Shown: positions 9,106 to 19,325, numbered from the stretch's first letter. The stretch: 64,000 nt of DNA from Methylovirgula sp. 4M-Z18 (GCF_037890675.1 NZ_CP149574.1:1922001-1986000), one strand, 5' to 3'. Notes: a model not told the origin generated them from the letters alone. Made by a program: numbers and translations.

Positions 9106-9990
9106 ATGAAAAGCTTTGTATTGACCGTGACCTGCAAATCGACCCGCGGCATCGTCGCGGCGATCACCGGATATCTTGCTGAAAAAGGGTGCAACATCAC
9201 CGACAGCTCCCAGTTCGACGATCTCGAGACGGGGCTGTTTTTCATGCGGCTCAGTTTCAACAGCGAGGAAGGCGTCGGGCTTGAAGAACTCGAATCGGGC
9301 TTTGCTCCGATCGCCAAGCGCTTCGACATGAACGTCCGATTCCATGACAGCGAGCATCGGATGAAGGTGCTGCTCATGGTGTCGCGCTTCGGCCATTGCC
9401 TCAACGATCTGCTCTATCGCTGGAAGATCGGTGCATTGCCGATCAACATCGTCGGCGTTGTCTCCAACCACTTCGATTATCAGAAGGTGGTCGTCAACCA
9501 CGACATTCCCTTCCATCATATTCCGGTCACCAAAGCCAACAAGCCGCAGGCCGAGGCCCGTCTACTGGAGGTGGTTGAGGGCAGCGGCGCCGATTTGATC
9601 GTCCTTGCCCGCTATATGCAGGTCCTGTCCGATGCCGTCTGCAAAAAAATGTCAGGCCGCATCATCAATATCCACCATTCGTTCCTCCCCTCGTTCAAGG
9701 GCGCCAATCCCTACAAGCAAGCGTTCGAGCGCGGGGTGAAGCTGATTGGCGCAACCGCGCATTACGTGACGGCGGATCTCGACGAAGGGCCGATCATCGA
9801 GCAGGATGTCGCGCGGATTACCCATGCGCAGAGCGCGGACGATTACGTGACCGTGGGGCGCGATGTCGAAAGCCAGGTCCTGGCGCGGGCCGTCCACGCC
9901 CACATCCACCACCGCACATTCATGAACGGAAATCGAACGATCGTCTTTCCGGCCAGTCCCGGCTCCTACAAGTCCGAGCGGCTGGGCTGA
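9106..9990 (+). CDS. purU: Formyltetrahydrofolate deformylase
   Basis: 294 aa. Residues 1-80 are an ACT-like domain (FVLTVTCKSTRGIVAAITGY) and the rest is the formyl-transferase catalytic domain, with INIHHSFLPSFKGANPY containing the conserved HHSFLP motif. PurU hydrolyses 10-formyl-tetrahydrofolate to formate and free tetrahydrofolate. Such genes often accompany demethylation pathways, where they regenerate folate after a methyl group has been oxidised. Followed by folD in the same operon. Confidence 0.95.
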   Translation: MKSFVLTVTCKSTRGIVAAITGYLAEKGCNITDSSQFDDLETGLFFMRLSFNSEEGVGLEELESGFAPIAKRFDMNVRFHDSEHRMKVLLMVSRFGHCLNDLLYRWKIGALPINIVGVVSNHFDYQKVVVNHDIPFHHIPVTKANKPQAEARLLEVVEGSGADLIVLARYMQVLSDAVCKKMSGRIINIHHSFLPSFKGANPYKQAFERGVKLIGATAHYVTADLDEGPIIEQDVARITHAQSADDYVTVGRDVESQVLARAVHAHIHHRTFMNGNRTIVFPASPGSYKSERLG

Positions 9991-10071
9991 TCAGACCTCG
10001 ACCGGAACGGTAAGAACGCCGCAAGACATGAATATGCGCTTGCGGCGCCCGCAGCAGAAGGAATCCTGTAA

Positions 10072-10974
10072 ATGGCCGCTATCTCGATCGACGGGCGCCT
10101 CGTCGCCGGCACGGTGATCGATACCGTGAAGTCTGCTGCCGGTACCCTGGAGCTGGACGCCGGCTTCAAGCCCGGTCTTGCCGTCATTATCGTCGGCAAC
10201 GATCCTGCGAGCCACGCCTATGTCGGCGCGAAAAGTCGAATGGCGAAGGAGTGCGGTTTCGAGTCTGTGCAGCACACGCTGCCCGAGGCGACCTCGCAGG
10301 ACGAGTTGATGCGGCTCGTCGAGGATCTGAATCAAGATGAGAAGATTCACGGCATTCTCGTGCAACTGCCCCTGCCGAAACATCTGCGTGCGGATCCGAT
10401 CATTCAATCGATCCGGCCCGAAAAGGACGTCGACGGATTGCACGTCGTCAACGCCGGTAAGGTGGCGACCGGCGATCTCGACGGCGGCCTGATTTCCTGT
10501 ACGCCCGCCGGCGCCATGGTCTTCGTGCGCCGCGCCCATGGCGACGATCTCTCCGGGTTGAACGCTGTCGTGATGGGCCGCTCGAATCTTTTCGGCAAGC
10601 CGATGTCGGCGCTGCTGCTCGCGGCCAATGCGACCGTCACGACCGCGCATTCGCGGACGAAAGACCTGCCCGCCATTTGCCGCAATGCGGATATTCTGGT
10701 CGCCGCGGTTGGCCGGCCGGAGATGGTGAAAGCCGACTGGGTGAAACCGGGCGCCACAATCATCGACGTCGGCGTCAACCGCATTCCGGCGCCGGAACGC
10801 GGTGAGGGGAAATCGCGCCTCGTCGGTGACGTCGCCTTTGGCGAATGCGCGCGCGTGGCCGGTGTCATCACCCCTGTGCCGGGCGGTGTAGGGCCCATGA
10901 CGATCGCCATGCTGATGGCCAACACGGTGATCGCGGCCTATCGCAAAAGCGGTCGCAGCGCGCCGAACCTGTGA
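10072..10974 (+). CDS. folD: Bifunctional methylene-THF dehydrogenase/methenyl-THF cyclohydrolase
   Basis: 300 aa, full length. [20 protein letters not shown] holds the catalytic tyrosine and lysine (Y-x3-K); [11 protein letters not shown] and the late [11 protein letters not shown] are family signatures. FolD oxidises 5,10-methylene-THF to 10-formyl-THF, the PurU substrate. Together with purU 81 bp upstream, this would carry C1 units from a demethylation to formate with gain of NADPH. A second housekeeping folD may exist elsewhere. Confidence 0.95.
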   Translation: MAAISIDGRLVAGTVIDTVKSAAGTLELDAGFKPGLAVIIVGNDPASHAYVGAKSRMAKECGFESVQHTLPEATSQDELMRLVEDLNQDEKIHGILVQLPLPKHLRADPIIQSIRPEKDVDGLHVVNAGKVATGDLDGGLISCTPAGAMVFVRRAHGDDLSGLNAVVMGRSNLFGKPMSALLLAANATVTTAHSRTKDLPAICRNADILVAAVGRPEMVKADWVKPGATIIDVGVNRIPAPERGEGKSRLVGDVAFGECARVAGVITPVPGGVGPMTIAMLMANTVIAAYRKSGRSAPNL

Positions 10975-11048
10975 TCGGTTCCAAGCGTTGGCTGTACGAC
11001 TGGAACCGAAGACTACTCCCTGATCACTCTACAATGAACGAGGCCTCT

Positions 11049-11876
11049 ATGACCGCCCAACTGAAATTCGCGCTGAACCATATGACTGCGCCGCGGCTTG
11101 ACTGCCGCGCGTTCCTCGACCTAGCGGCGTCTCTGAATTGTGTCGGCGTCGAGCTTCGCAATGATTTGGCGGACAAGAATCTGACCACTGCGCCGTTCTT
11201 CGACGGCGAGGCGCCGGCGATGATCGGCGCGTATGCGCGCGAGAAAGGGCTGCGCCTGCTGGGCCTGTCAGAAGCCTATGGATTCAATGCGTGGTCGGAG
11301 AGCATGCGCGACAAGGTCCAACTGCTCATCAACCAGGCAGCGGAAGCGGGTGCGGAGTCGATTAGCCTCATTCCGCGCAACGACGCGCCGGTCTATGCCG
11401 GGGACGAGCGCGAAGAAGCGTTGCGTCGGGCTTTGAGGAATATCATCCCCATGCTCGACAAGGCAAAACTGATAGCCCTGATCGAGCCGCTGGGATTCGT
11501 CACCTCGTCGCTGCGCCACAAGGCTGACGCTGTCGCCAGCATCAAGGCTGTGGGCGGCGAAGCGCACTTCAAACTTGTGCACGACACCTTCCATCATCAC
11601 ATCGCCGGCGACCGAGACTTCTTTCCCGAGTTCACGGGCATCGTCCACGTTTCCGGGGTCATCGACCCGGATCTGGCGCCCGAAGACATGCAGGACCGGC
11701 ACCGTATTCTGGTCGATGATCGCGACCGGCTCGACAATCTGGGACAGATACGCGCCTTGCTGGATGCGGGCTACGAGGGGGCATTCTCCTACGAAGCATT
11801 TTCCGCCGACGTGCATGCTCTTACCGCCCCCGCCATGCCGCTCAGACAGAGCATGGAGTTCATAGCCGCGACCTAA
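11049..11876 (+). CDS. TIM-barrel sugar/cyclitol isomerase or epimerase, IolI/MocC-type superfamily
   Basis: 275 aa from ATG 11049, with GAGG 5 nt upstream; an in-frame ATG at 11034 is possible. The chain shows the xylose-isomerase-like TIM-barrel pattern with metal-ligand candidates at strand ends: SLIPRND, ALIEPLGF, KLVHDTFHHHI, VHVSGV and FSYEAF. Relatives isomerise 2-keto-inositols or act in inositol and rhizopine breakdown (IolI, IolE, MocC). As last gene of the operon it supports a cyclitol-like substrate. The 272 bp downstream to 12148 show no gene, only a weak transposase-like scrap near 11.91 kb. Confidence 0.8.
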   Translation: MTAQLKFALNHMTAPRLDCRAFLDLAASLNCVGVELRNDLADKNLTTAPFFDGEAPAMIGAYAREKGLRLLGLSEAYGFNAWSESMRDKVQLLINQAAEAGAESISLIPRNDAPVYAGDEREEALRRALRNIIPMLDKAKLIALIEPLGFVTSSLRHKADAVASIKAVGGEAHFKLVHDTFHHHIAGDRDFFPEFTGIVHVSGVIDPDLAPEDMQDRHRILVDDRDRLDNLGQIRALLDAGYEGAFSYEAFSADVHALTAPAMPLRQSMEFIAAT

Positions 11877-12148
11877 CCAGCCGACCTTCATCGAAAACGC
11901 CAGTCTAACCGGTGCGGCTTCGTGGAGAACTTTTTCGGCTCAACGATGCCGCGCTCCTCAACCCGGCACGGCAGGATGGCGCACAGAACCGGGTTTCGAT
12001 CTGCCCGACATCTACATGCCCGCATGCAGGTCTCATGATAGGTCTGGGGTGCTGCGGAGTGCAAATGTGCTTGATCTGAGGTTGTAAAATTTATATTATA
12101 TTTCAATAAGATCGGTGGTTGGCGGAGGAGGGGCGCGTCGACGCAAAG

Positions 12149-13672
12149 TCACAGAGAGGGGCCGCCACAGGCTTCCTCGACCATTTGATCGTCCGCGTTG
12201 GGGTCGCCTGGTGCCGTTGCCCAGGCGAGTTGGACAAGCGTCACGATGCGTCGGCCGGCGCCGTCGAGTTGGCAAACGAGAAGGCCTTGTTCTTCCATAT
12301 AGCTGAGCAGGCGCCGCGCACGGCGTAGCGAATGCGTGCCGTAGGCGCGGGCAATTGCCGCGTCGCTCGGGCAAGGCCACCCCTCCTTGGCCGCGCGTGC
12401 GACCATCATGAACACACCCTGCATATCCTCGGGCAGGATGCTGGCGCGGAGCGAGACGTCCTGCCACGCGTCATCCGAGGCCATGGCGGAGTCGAGCCCG
12501 GCGCGGGCGTGAGCCAGCATGCGGCGAAATTCGCTGAGGTCCGGCACGGTCGACCCGAGCCCTTCGATACGACAGCGGACGACGAACTCCTGATACAGCA
12601 CGCCGATGGTCCGGAATCCTGCATCCGGTTCTGCCAGGATGCTGCGCAGGATTCGGTCCAGCCGCTCATGCCGTGCCGCCAGTTCCTGCTCGCTGGGCGG
12701 CTGCTCCGCCGGCTCCGGGCGGATTTCCTGCGTTGCCGATTTGGCCGCCATGAGCTGGCTGAGAAGGTCGGGCGAGGGCCGGCGCGGGGTGCGGGGCGTC
12801 TCCGGTAGTGGGGCCGCCAGAATAACGGCGCGCGCGTCCTCCAGGGTCGATTCGGGCAGCGGCGTAAGCCGTGGCGTCGCATTGCGCGGCCCTGTATCGG
12901 TCGGGCCGATGCGCAGCCCAAGCGGGCGGCGGGAAAGGGCAGGGCCGAGCGCCATGAATTGCCCCCGCTCCAGGTCGCGGAAGGCGTCGGCCTGGCGCCG
13001 CTCCATACCGAGAAGATCGGCCGCGCGCGCCATGTCGATATCAAGGAAGGTTCGTCCCATCAGGAAATTGGACGCCTCCGCCGCGACATTCTTGGCGAGT
13101 TTCGCCAGGCGCTGGGTTGCGATGACCCCGGCAAGTCCGCGTTTGCGGCCACGGCACATCAGGTTTGTCATCGCCCCGAGAGAAAGTTTGCGCGCCTCGT
13201 CCGAAACCTCGCCGGCGACGGCTGGGGCAAAGAGCTGCGCCTCATCGACCACCACCAGCATCGGGTACCAATGGTCGCGAGGGGCGTCGAAAAGCCCGCC
13301 GAGGAAGGCCGCGGCGCGGCGCATTTGATTCTCGGCGTCGAGCCCTTCAAGGTTAAGCACCGTAGAGACGCGATGGATGCGGGTGCGCTCGCCCGCGACC
13401 TGGAGGCTCCGCTCCGTATGGTCCTCGGCGTCGATCACAAGGTGGCCGAAGCGGTCGGCCAGAGTCACGAAATCACCTTCGGGGTCGAGAATGGCCTGCT
13501 GCACCCAAGGAGCGCTCTGTTCCAACAGTCGGCGCAGCAGATGGGATTTGCCCGAGCCCGAATTGCCCTGCACGAGCAGGCGGGTCGCCAACAGTTCTTC
13601 GAGGTCGAGAGCCGCTGGGGCGCCTGCCGTCGTCTGTCCCATCTCGATCGCAACGGTCATGTCTCGACTCAA
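12149..13672 (-). CDS. HerA/DUF87-type ATP-binding protein
   Basis: 507 aa. Walker A is GNSGSGKS (residues 37-44) and Walker B is MLVVVDEAQLF; MCRGRKRGLAGVIATQRLAK fits the sensor and arginine-finger region of the HerA/FtsK group. After a proline-rich linker (about 285-320) the C-terminal half is helical and ends in a winged-helix-like part. HerA-type ATPases move on DNA in repair or defence, but no NurA-type nuclease or other partner is adjacent here. It appears to be a single-gene unit. A start at the fifth residue is also possible. Confidence 0.8.
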   Translation of the reverse strand: MSRDMTVAIEMGQTTAGAPAALDLEELLATRLLVQGNSGSGKSHLLRRLLEQSAPWVQQAILDPEGDFVTLADRFGHLVIDAEDHTERSLQVAGERTRIHRVSTVLNLEGLDAENQMRRAAAFLGGLFDAPRDHWYPMLVVVDEAQLFAPAVAGEVSDEARKLSLGAMTNLMCRGRKRGLAGVIATQRLAKLAKNVAAEASNFLMGRTFLDIDMARAADLLGMERRQADAFRDLERGQFMALGPALSRRPLGLRIGPTDTGPRNATPRLTPLPESTLEDARAVILAAPLPETPRTPRRPSPDLLSQLMAAKSATQEIRPEPAEQPPSEQELAARHERLDRILRSILAEPDAGFRTIGVLYQEFVVRCRIEGLGSTVPDLSEFRRMLAHARAGLDSAMASDDAWQDVSLRASILPEDMQGVFMMVARAAKEGWPCPSDAAIARAYGTHSLRRARRLLSYMEEQGLLVCQLDGAGRRIVTLVQLAWATAPGDPNADDQMVEEACGGPSL

Positions 13673-13918
13673 AAAGTTACTTGCGGGGAGGGCTTAACAA
13701 GCCGATCGCACCCCGTCGAGCGCTTGGGGCATAAGGAATTGTGGAGCAGTCGGATGGCGCGTGCCGTAAAGGCCAGTGCGACCTCCGAGGATGGAGGTCC
13801 ATGGTTCATCCAATTGAAGACAGGATGACTGCTCAAGCGCGCCGGGTGGTGCTCGAGAGCTCCGATTGGCTGATTTCTGCCGAAATCGAGAAAATAACCG
13901 GATTCACCCTACGAACGT

Positions 13919-14037
13919 AAACGGCGCCTTTGGGGCGTCGTTCGATTGATTTTGCCTCAAAATCCTGACTGCGGAACTATTATGGGTGTATTTGCGGACA
14001 CTTTATGGGCCCCTGCGGACAAACTATGGTTCCCGCG
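13919..14037. repeat. Direct repeat R1, left of the DUF1566 cassette
   Basis: It starts with a hairpin (AACGGCGCC, then GGGCGTCGTT) followed by GATTGATTTTGCC, and contains two TGCGGACA-type units (13993 and 14014) each followed by a TATGG. The block is repeated in diverged form, same orientation, at 15103-15224. The GACAAACTATGG motif also occurs inverted at 3525-3536 beside the IS remnant, so this may be a worn IS or MITE end. The 13673-14285 gap holds no gene. Confidence 0.55.
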
Positions 14038-14179
14038 ACACAACTGTCACGAGTGCCAAAGTTGTTCCCAAATCGAAGTTCGCCACATTGATTTTGCTGG
14101 ATAATCTTTCGACACGGTGCGACAAATTTTCCTCAATCACACCCATAGTGCTTCCGCAATCTGAGTGTCGCAAATGTCT

Positions 14180-14217
14180 GTCGCAAAACTCGAATTTTTG
14201 CGAGCAAGTTTTGCGAC
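14180..14217. repeat. Perfect inverted repeat with TCGCAAAA/TTTTGCGA arms
   Basis: GTCGCAAAACT at 14180-14190 pairs with AGTTTTGCGAC at 14207-14217, an 11-bp stem. Further single TTTGCGAC units lie nearby (14168-14175 and about 14271-14279). Function unknown; it could bind a dimeric protein or form a hairpin downstream of the DUF1566 gene. Confidence 0.6.
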
Positions 14218-14285
14218 TAGAATTGCCGAGCAAATTCAGCTTGGCGCTTGTTGGGTCGGAAAATCAGAAGATTTGCGACACCGCG

Positions 14286-14807
14286 CTATTTTTTGACCCC
14301 TTCGCCGTGGGACAAATCCCTGACGATGAGAACCGATAAACCAAAGCCTGGGCTGTGCATGTCGATCACCCGATTACTGAAGTCGAAGTAGTAAAACATA
14401 TTGGGCATGGCTTGGCTGGCCGTCCAGAAATTTGCCCCCTCACCATGATCAGACGTTGTGGTGGCCGGAAATACTCTCGTGTCGATTTTCGGCCCCTTAC
14501 AGGAATGAAACCAAAGTTTTTCCATCTCTGGGCCAGATGGAAGTCGCCATCCTTGCCCATATACCTTTGCCTGCTTGATAGCCTCATCATGGCTGAGGTA
14601 ACTTGGTTCGCCGCTACACCGATCTTCCTTGCTCCATCTCATACCAAGAGGGCAGCGATTCCAGACCAATTTATTTTTTGGATCGATTGCGAGTGAACCT
14701 TTAAGCACAAATCCGGTAATTGGCGGCGGGCTGCAATCTGCAAGAACAAATTGATACGGGATTATCGCGAGGAGAACACTCAGCACTATACCGGAGATAA
14801 TCTTCAT
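14286..14807 (-). CDS. Secreted DUF1566 (Lcl C-terminal domain) protein
   Basis: 173 aa from ATG 14807, chosen because MKIISGIVLSVLLAIIPYQF then reads as a signal peptide (an upstream in-frame start at 14834 would bury it). The mature part has the DUF1566 pattern: NKLVWNRCPLG, a GWRLPSGPEMEKLW motif and ANFWTAS, with cysteines likely to form disulfides. The domain occurs in cell-surface and secreted proteins of uncertain role. Base composition is lower in GC than the flanking core genes. Diverged direct repeats and TCGCAAAA palindromes frame it, which suggests an acquired single-gene cassette. Confidence 0.65.
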   Translation of the reverse strand: MKIISGIVLSVLLAIIPYQFVLADCSPPPITGFVLKGSLAIDPKNKLVWNRCPLGMRWSKEDRCSGEPSYLSHDEAIKQAKVYGQGWRLPSGPEMEKLWFHSCKGPKIDTRVFPATTTSDHGEGANFWTASQAMPNMFYYFDFSNRVIDMHSPGFGLSVLIVRDLSHGEGVKK

Positions 14808-14941
14808 GGATCCACGATCTGTGATTTTCTGCAACGTGCGATTTCTATGGCGATTGCGTCGGATTTAAGATTCTTCCCACGTGCAATGCACGCCGCAAAT
14901 CTCCCGACTTTTATTCGAGTTTTGCGTCTGATTTTTGCAAC

Positions 14942-14965
14942 GTCGCAAAATTCCGCTTTTGCGAC
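14942..14965. repeat. Second TCGCAAAA palindrome
   Basis: GTCGCAAAA at 14942-14950 and TTTTGCGAC at 14957-14965 form a perfect 9-bp inverted repeat with a 6-nt loop. It lies upstream of the DUF1566 gene, mirroring the palindrome at 14180-14217 downstream of it. The 14808-15243 gap holds no gene. Confidence 0.6.
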
Positions 14966-15102
14966 AAGACTCGATGCCGCCGTATGCTCCCCCTGAGAGG
15001 CTTCTGTGTGCCACAATAGGGAGTTGATCCCCTGAGCTTTCGTTGAGCTGCTGCAATCGCACGAGGGGCTGGCCGTATTTCTCTTCCGAGTGCAGCAAAG
15101 GG

Positions 15103-15224
15103 AAACGGCGCCACAGAAGGCGCCGTTTGATTGATTTTGCCCCGGAAATCGGCTTTGTGGACCGACTATGGAGGTATTTGAGGAAGAACTTTGCTTCAGT
15201 GAGGAAGAACTGTGGTTCTCATGT
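15103..15224. repeat. Direct repeat R2, right of the DUF1566 cassette, with strong hairpin
   Basis: A diverged copy of R1. It opens with a perfect 10-bp stem, AAACGGCGCC and GGCGCCGTTT (15103-15128), then TGATTGATTTTGCC, and ends with a GAAGAACTGTGGTTC block equivalent to R1's ACAAACTATGGTTC. The hairpin lies 116 bp past the nrdJ stop and could also end that transcript, although no clean T-run follows on the minus strand. Confidence 0.55.
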
Positions 15225-15243
15225 CAACAACCTTTCGCATGCC

Positions 15244-18200
15244 TCACGAACAGCCCGTCGTGCCGCCGCAGGTGTCGCATTTCAAGCAGGTCCCATTTCG
15301 CACTAGCGTGAAATTGCCGCATTCGGGGCAGGCTTCGCCGACATAGCCTTTCATTTTCGCTTCCTTGCGGCGCTCGTCGATGGAGCCGGTCTTGGCGGTT
15401 GAGCGCTCCGCCGGCGCCGACCAGTCGAGGGCGGTCAGGTCCGCTTCGTCGTCGGCATAGGTCTCGGGCTCCGCCTTCAGTGCCGTCGCGCCATGGGTCG
15501 CGAAAGCGACGACCGTTCCAGGCGCGGCGCTTTCGGCGGGCACGGTCAGGAGGTTGGTCGTGCGGCCGCGCAGCAAGCCCTTGGAGACGATCCGGGTCGC
15601 TGGCTGGGTGCTCGGCGCCTTGCTTTGGTCCTCGCCCTTGCCGATCACATCATGGCCGATGTCCTCGGGGCTGACATGGGCGAGGTCATAGCGCTGCAGG
15701 TAGGAGATCGCCAATTCGCGGAAGACGTAGTCGAGCACCGATGTCGCGTTCTTGATCGCGTCATTGCCCTGCACGAAGCCTGCCGGCTCGAAGCGGGTGA
15801 AGGTGAAGGCGTCGACATATTCTTCCAGCGGCACGCCATATTGCAGGCCGAGCGAGATCGCGATGGCGAAATTGTTCATCAGCGAGCGGAAGGCCGCGCC
15901 TTCCTTATGCATGTCGATGAAGATCTCGCCCAAACGGCCGTCATTGTACTCACCGGTACGCAAGTAAACCTTGTGGCCGCCGACTACGGCCTTCTGCGTA
16001 TAGCCCTTGCGGCGATCCGGCAGTTTGTCGCGATCATGGGCGCGTTCCACCACGCGCTCGACGATCTTCTCGACGATCTTCTCGGCGACTTGCGTCGCGC
16101 GGGCAGGGGCGGTGGCGGCGACCAGGGTCTCGACCGCATCCTCCTCGTCGTCCTCGTCCTGAATGAGCTGGGCATTCAGCGGCTGCGAGAGTTTCGAGCC
16201 GTCGCGATAAAGCGCATTGGCCTTCAGGGCGAGTTTCCACGAGAGCATATAGGCGCTCTTGCAATCCTCGACCGTCGCATCGTTCGGCATGTTGATGGTC
16301 TTGGAGATCGCGCCCGAGATGAAGGGCTGCGCCGCCGCCATCATGCGGATGTGGCTTTCGACAGAGAGATAGCGCTTGCCCGTGCGGCCGCACGGATTGG
16401 CGCAGTCGAACACCGGATAATGCTCCGGCTTCAAGTGCGGCGCGCCTTCCAGGGTCATCGCGCCGCAGACATGGATATTGGCCGCCTCGATTTCGGACTT
16501 GGAGAAGCCGAGGAAGGGCAGGAGCTCGAAGCTTGAATCATCGAGCTTGTCGGCGGGCACTTTCAGGACCTGGGTCAGGAAGTCGGCGCCCAGCGTCCAT
16601 TTGTTGAACACGAACTTGATGTCGAAGGCCGAGGCAAGGGATTTCTCCAGCGCCTCGAGTTTCGCGTCATCGAAGCCCTTGGCGCGCAGGCTCGTGTGGT
16701 TGATCCCAGGCGCCTGGCGCAGCGAGGCATGGCCGACGGCGTAAGCCTCGATCTCGGCGATCTCTGCCTCGCGATAGCCGAGCGCACGCAACGCCTCCGG
16801 CACGGCGCGGTTGATGATCTTGAAATAGCCGCCGCCGGCGAGCTTCTTGAACTTCACCAGGGCGAAATCGGGCTCGATGCCGGTGGTGTCGCAATCCATC
16901 ACCAGACCGATCGTACCGGTCGGCGCGATCACGCTCACCTGCGCGTTGCGGTAGCCGTTCTTCTCGCCGAGCTGAAGTGCGCGGTCCCAGGCAGCCTTGG
17001 CATGGGCGCCGAGTTCGGTGTGGGTCAGCGACGCATGGTCGAGCGGCACCGGATTGACCGAGAGCTTCTCGTAGCCGGCCGCCTCACCGTAAGCGGCGCG
17101 GCGGTGGTTGCGGATGACGCGCAGCATGGCCGCGGCATTCGGCTGATATTCCGGGAAGGGCCCGAGCTCGCCTGCCATTTCGGCCGAGGTCGCGTAGCAC
17201 ACGCCGGTCATCAGCGCGGTCAACGCGCCGCCAAGCGCGCGGCCTTCGTCGGAATCATAGGGAATGCCGGACGACATCAAGAGGCCGCCGATATTGGCAT
17301 AGCCGAGGCCGAGGGTGCGGTAGTCGTAGGAAAGACGGGCGATTTCCTTCGACGGGAATTGCGCCATCAGCACCGAGATTTCGAGCACGACCGTCCACAG
17401 GCGCACGGCGTGTTCGTAAGACGCAACATCGATCTGCTTCGTCGCATCGTCCTTGAACTGCAGGAGGTTGAGCGACGCGAGATTGCAGGCGGTGTCGTCC
17501 AGGAACATATATTCCGAGCACGGGTTCGACGCACGGATCGGGCCGCCGGCCGGGCTCGTGTGCCAGTCGTTCATTGTGGTGTTGAAATGCAGGCCCGGAT
17601 CGGCTGAGGCCCAGGCGGCATAGCCGATCTTCTCCCACAGGTCGCGTGCCTTCAGGGTCTTGTGGACCTTGCCGTCGATGCGGCGGATCAGGTTCCATTC
17701 GCCATCCGCTTCGACAGCGCGCAGGAAATCGTCCTTCAGCGATACCGAATTGTTGGAATTCTGGCCGGAGACGGTGAGATAGGCTTCCGAATCCCAGTCC
17801 GTATCGTAGGTCTGGAAGGCGATGTCCTTATAGCCCTGTTTGGCGAACTGGATGATGCGCTGGACATAATTGTCCGGCACGTTGTCGCGGCGCGCGGCCT
17901 TGATGTCGCGCTTCAGGGCAGGGTTTTTTTCCGGGTTGAAGCAATCGTCATTCGAGCCTTCGCAATTGATGCAGGCTTTCAGAATGGCCTTGAGATGCTT
18001 CTTGACGATTTTCGAGCCGGTGACGAGAGCGGCAACCTTCTGCTCCTCGTTCACTTTCCAGTCGATATAGGCCTCGATATCCGGGTGATCGGCATCGACC
18101 ACCACCATTTTGGCGGCGCGGCGGGTGGTGCCGCCGGATTTGATCGCGCCCGCGGCGCGGTCGCCGATCTTGAGGAAGCTCATCAGGCCCGACGATTTGC

Positions 18201-18945
18201 CGCCGCCCGAAAGCCTCTCGTTCTCGCCGCGCAGCATCGAGAAATTGGAGCCGGTGCCGGAGCCATATTTGAACAGGCGGGCCTCGCGGACCCACAGGTC
18301 CATGATGCCACCGTCATTGACGAGATCATCCGCGACCGACTGGATGAAGCAGGCATGCGGCTGCGGATGCTCATAGGCCGATTTGGACTTGACCAGGCGG
18401 TCGGTCTCGAAATCGACGTAATAGTGGCCTTGGCCGGGGCCATCGATGCCATAGGCCCAGTGCAAGCCGGTGTTGAACCATTGCGGCGAATTGGGCGCCA
18501 CCATCTGGCGCGCGAGCATGTAGCGCAATTCGTCGAAGAAGGCCGCGGCGTCCTCTTCCGAGGTGAAATATTTGCCCTTCCAGCCCCAATAGGTCCAGGT
18601 GCCGGCGAGGCGATCGAAAACTTGGCGCGACGAGGTTTCCGAGCCGAAGCGTTCGGCCTTGGGCAACACTTCGAGCGCCTCTTCGTCGGGCACCGAGCGC
18701 CACAGGAACGAGGGAACGGACGTCTCCTCGACCTTTTTCAGATGCTTGGGCACGCCCGCCTTGCGGAAATATTTCTGGGCGAGCACGTCGGCCGCAACCT
18801 GGCTCCAGGCGGCCGGAACCTCGATCCCGTCCAGGGAAAAGACCACCGATCCATCCGGGTTCCGGATTTCACTCTTCGTCTTCCGAAAATCGATCTCCGC
18901 ATAGGGAGATTTGCCCTTGGTCGTATAGCGCCGTTCGATCCGCAT
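15244..18945 (-). CDS. nrdJ: Vitamin B12-dependent (class II) ribonucleoside-diphosphate reductase
   Basis: 1233 aa, full length for the alphaproteobacterial form. It makes deoxyribonucleotides using an adenosylcobalamin radical. [20 protein letters not shown] carries conserved active-site residues, and the C-terminal CPEC...CLKC.CGGTTGC region is a zinc ribbon with the redox-active terminal cysteines. A low-complexity VVERAHDR-type insertion precedes the last domain. The 840-bp upstream gap holds a NrdR-like box and a hairpin. No NrdAB genes are in view, so this may be the main aerobic reductase. Confidence 0.97.
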   Translation of the reverse strand: MRIERRYTTKGKSPYAEIDFRKTKSEIRNPDGSVVFSLDGIEVPAAWSQVAADVLAQKYFRKAGVPKHLKKVEETSVPSFLWRSVPDEEALEVLPKAERFGSETSSRQVFDRLAGTWTYWGWKGKYFTSEEDAAAFFDELRYMLARQMVAPNSPQWFNTGLHWAYGIDGPGQGHYYVDFETDRLVKSKSAYEHPQPHACFIQSVADDLVNDGGIMDLWVREARLFKYGSGTGSNFSMLRGENERLSGGGKSSGLMSFLKIGDRAAGAIKSGGTTRRAAKMVVVDADHPDIEAYIDWKVNEEQKVAALVTGSKIVKKHLKAILKACINCEGSNDDCFNPEKNPALKRDIKAARRDNVPDNYVQRIIQFAKQGYKDIAFQTYDTDWDSEAYLTVSGQNSNNSVSLKDDFLRAVEADGEWNLIRRIDGKVHKTLKARDLWEKIGYAAWASADPGLHFNTTMNDWHTSPAGGPIRASNPCSEYMFLDDTACNLASLNLLQFKDDATKQIDVASYEHAVRLWTVVLEISVLMAQFPSKEIARLSYDYRTLGLGYANIGGLLMSSGIPYDSDEGRALGGALTALMTGVCYATSAEMAGELGPFPEYQPNAAAMLRVIRNHRRAAYGEAAGYEKLSVNPVPLDHASLTHTELGAHAKAAWDRALQLGEKNGYRNAQVSVIAPTGTIGLVMDCDTTGIEPDFALVKFKKLAGGGYFKIINRAVPEALRALGYREAEIAEIEAYAVGHASLRQAPGINHTSLRAKGFDDAKLEALEKSLASAFDIKFVFNKWTLGADFLTQVLKVPADKLDDSSFELLPFLGFSKSEIEAANIHVCGAMTLEGAPHLKPEHYPVFDCANPCGRTGKRYLSVESHIRMMAAAQPFISGAISKTINMPNDATVEDCKSAYMLSWKLALKANALYRDGSKLSQPLNAQLIQDEDDEEDAVETLVAATAPARATQVAEKIVEKIVERVVERAHDRDKLPDRRKGYTQKAVVGGHKVYLRTGEYNDGRLGEIFIDMHKEGAAFRSLMNNFAIAISLGLQYGVPLEEYVDAFTFTRFEPAGFVQGNDAIKNATSVLDYVFRELAISYLQRYDLAHVSPEDIGHDVIGKGEDQSKAPSTQPATRIVSKGLLRGRTTNLLTVPAESAAPGTVVAFATHGATALKAEPETYADDEADLTALDWSAPAERSTAKTGSIDERRKEAKMKGYVGEACPECGNFTLVRNGTCLKCDTCGGTTGCS

Positions 18946-19277
18946 TTTTCAATACCCCGTATAAGCAGGCTAGAAGCCTGCGAGCCGCTTTCCGGCTCTC
19001 AACCCCGTGAGAAAACGCCCTGGCTTTTATGCAGTGTAATTCTGCGCGCCATGTACCCGTTAATCAGAACTTCGAAGGGTGACGCACGCGCTCAAAAAGG
19101 GAACAAATATCCTCACGCCGAAAAGCCAAAGGCCTTTCGCCGCTTCGATCTTCATAACCCGTCTTGAAACTGAGCCAGGCATGTCTTCAGGGTTTGGAGT
19201 TACGTCCAATCCGTCTGTCTGGCCTTGCCGCCGCGTCACTCGCAACTGATTGAACCTTAGTGTGAGATTCCTTCCGC

Positions 19278-19304
19278 CGTCAAGCACTAGAGAGATGCTT
19301 GACG
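19278..19304. repeat. 9-bp inverted repeat in the nrdJ upstream region
   Basis: CGTCAAGCA at 19278-19286 pairs perfectly with TGCTTGACG at 19296-19304 around a 9-nt loop. It could be a dyad operator or a leader hairpin. It lies 5 bp from the NrdR-like box. Confidence 0.5.
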
Positions 19305-19309
19305 ACCAC

Positions 19310-19325
19310 ATACAAAATGTAGTGT
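19310..19325 (-). promoter_or_regulatory. Candidate NrdR box upstream of nrdJ
   Basis: Read on the minus strand, ACACTACATTTTGTAT matches 13 of 16 positions of the general NrdR consensus (acaCwAtATaTwGtgt). NrdR represses ribonucleotide reductase genes and usually binds two boxes; only one clear box is visible here. The position, 365 bp from the nrdJ start, implies a long leader. Confidence 0.4.

Noticed and set aside
5457-11891. Minus-strand open frames opposite the mocD-purU operon
   Set aside because: High-GC shadow frames without domains; the plus-strand genes are all well-known families.
11877-12148. Transposase scrap near 11.91 kb
   Set aside because: A few residues (GFVENFFG-like) resemble a transposase, but the match is too short to call.
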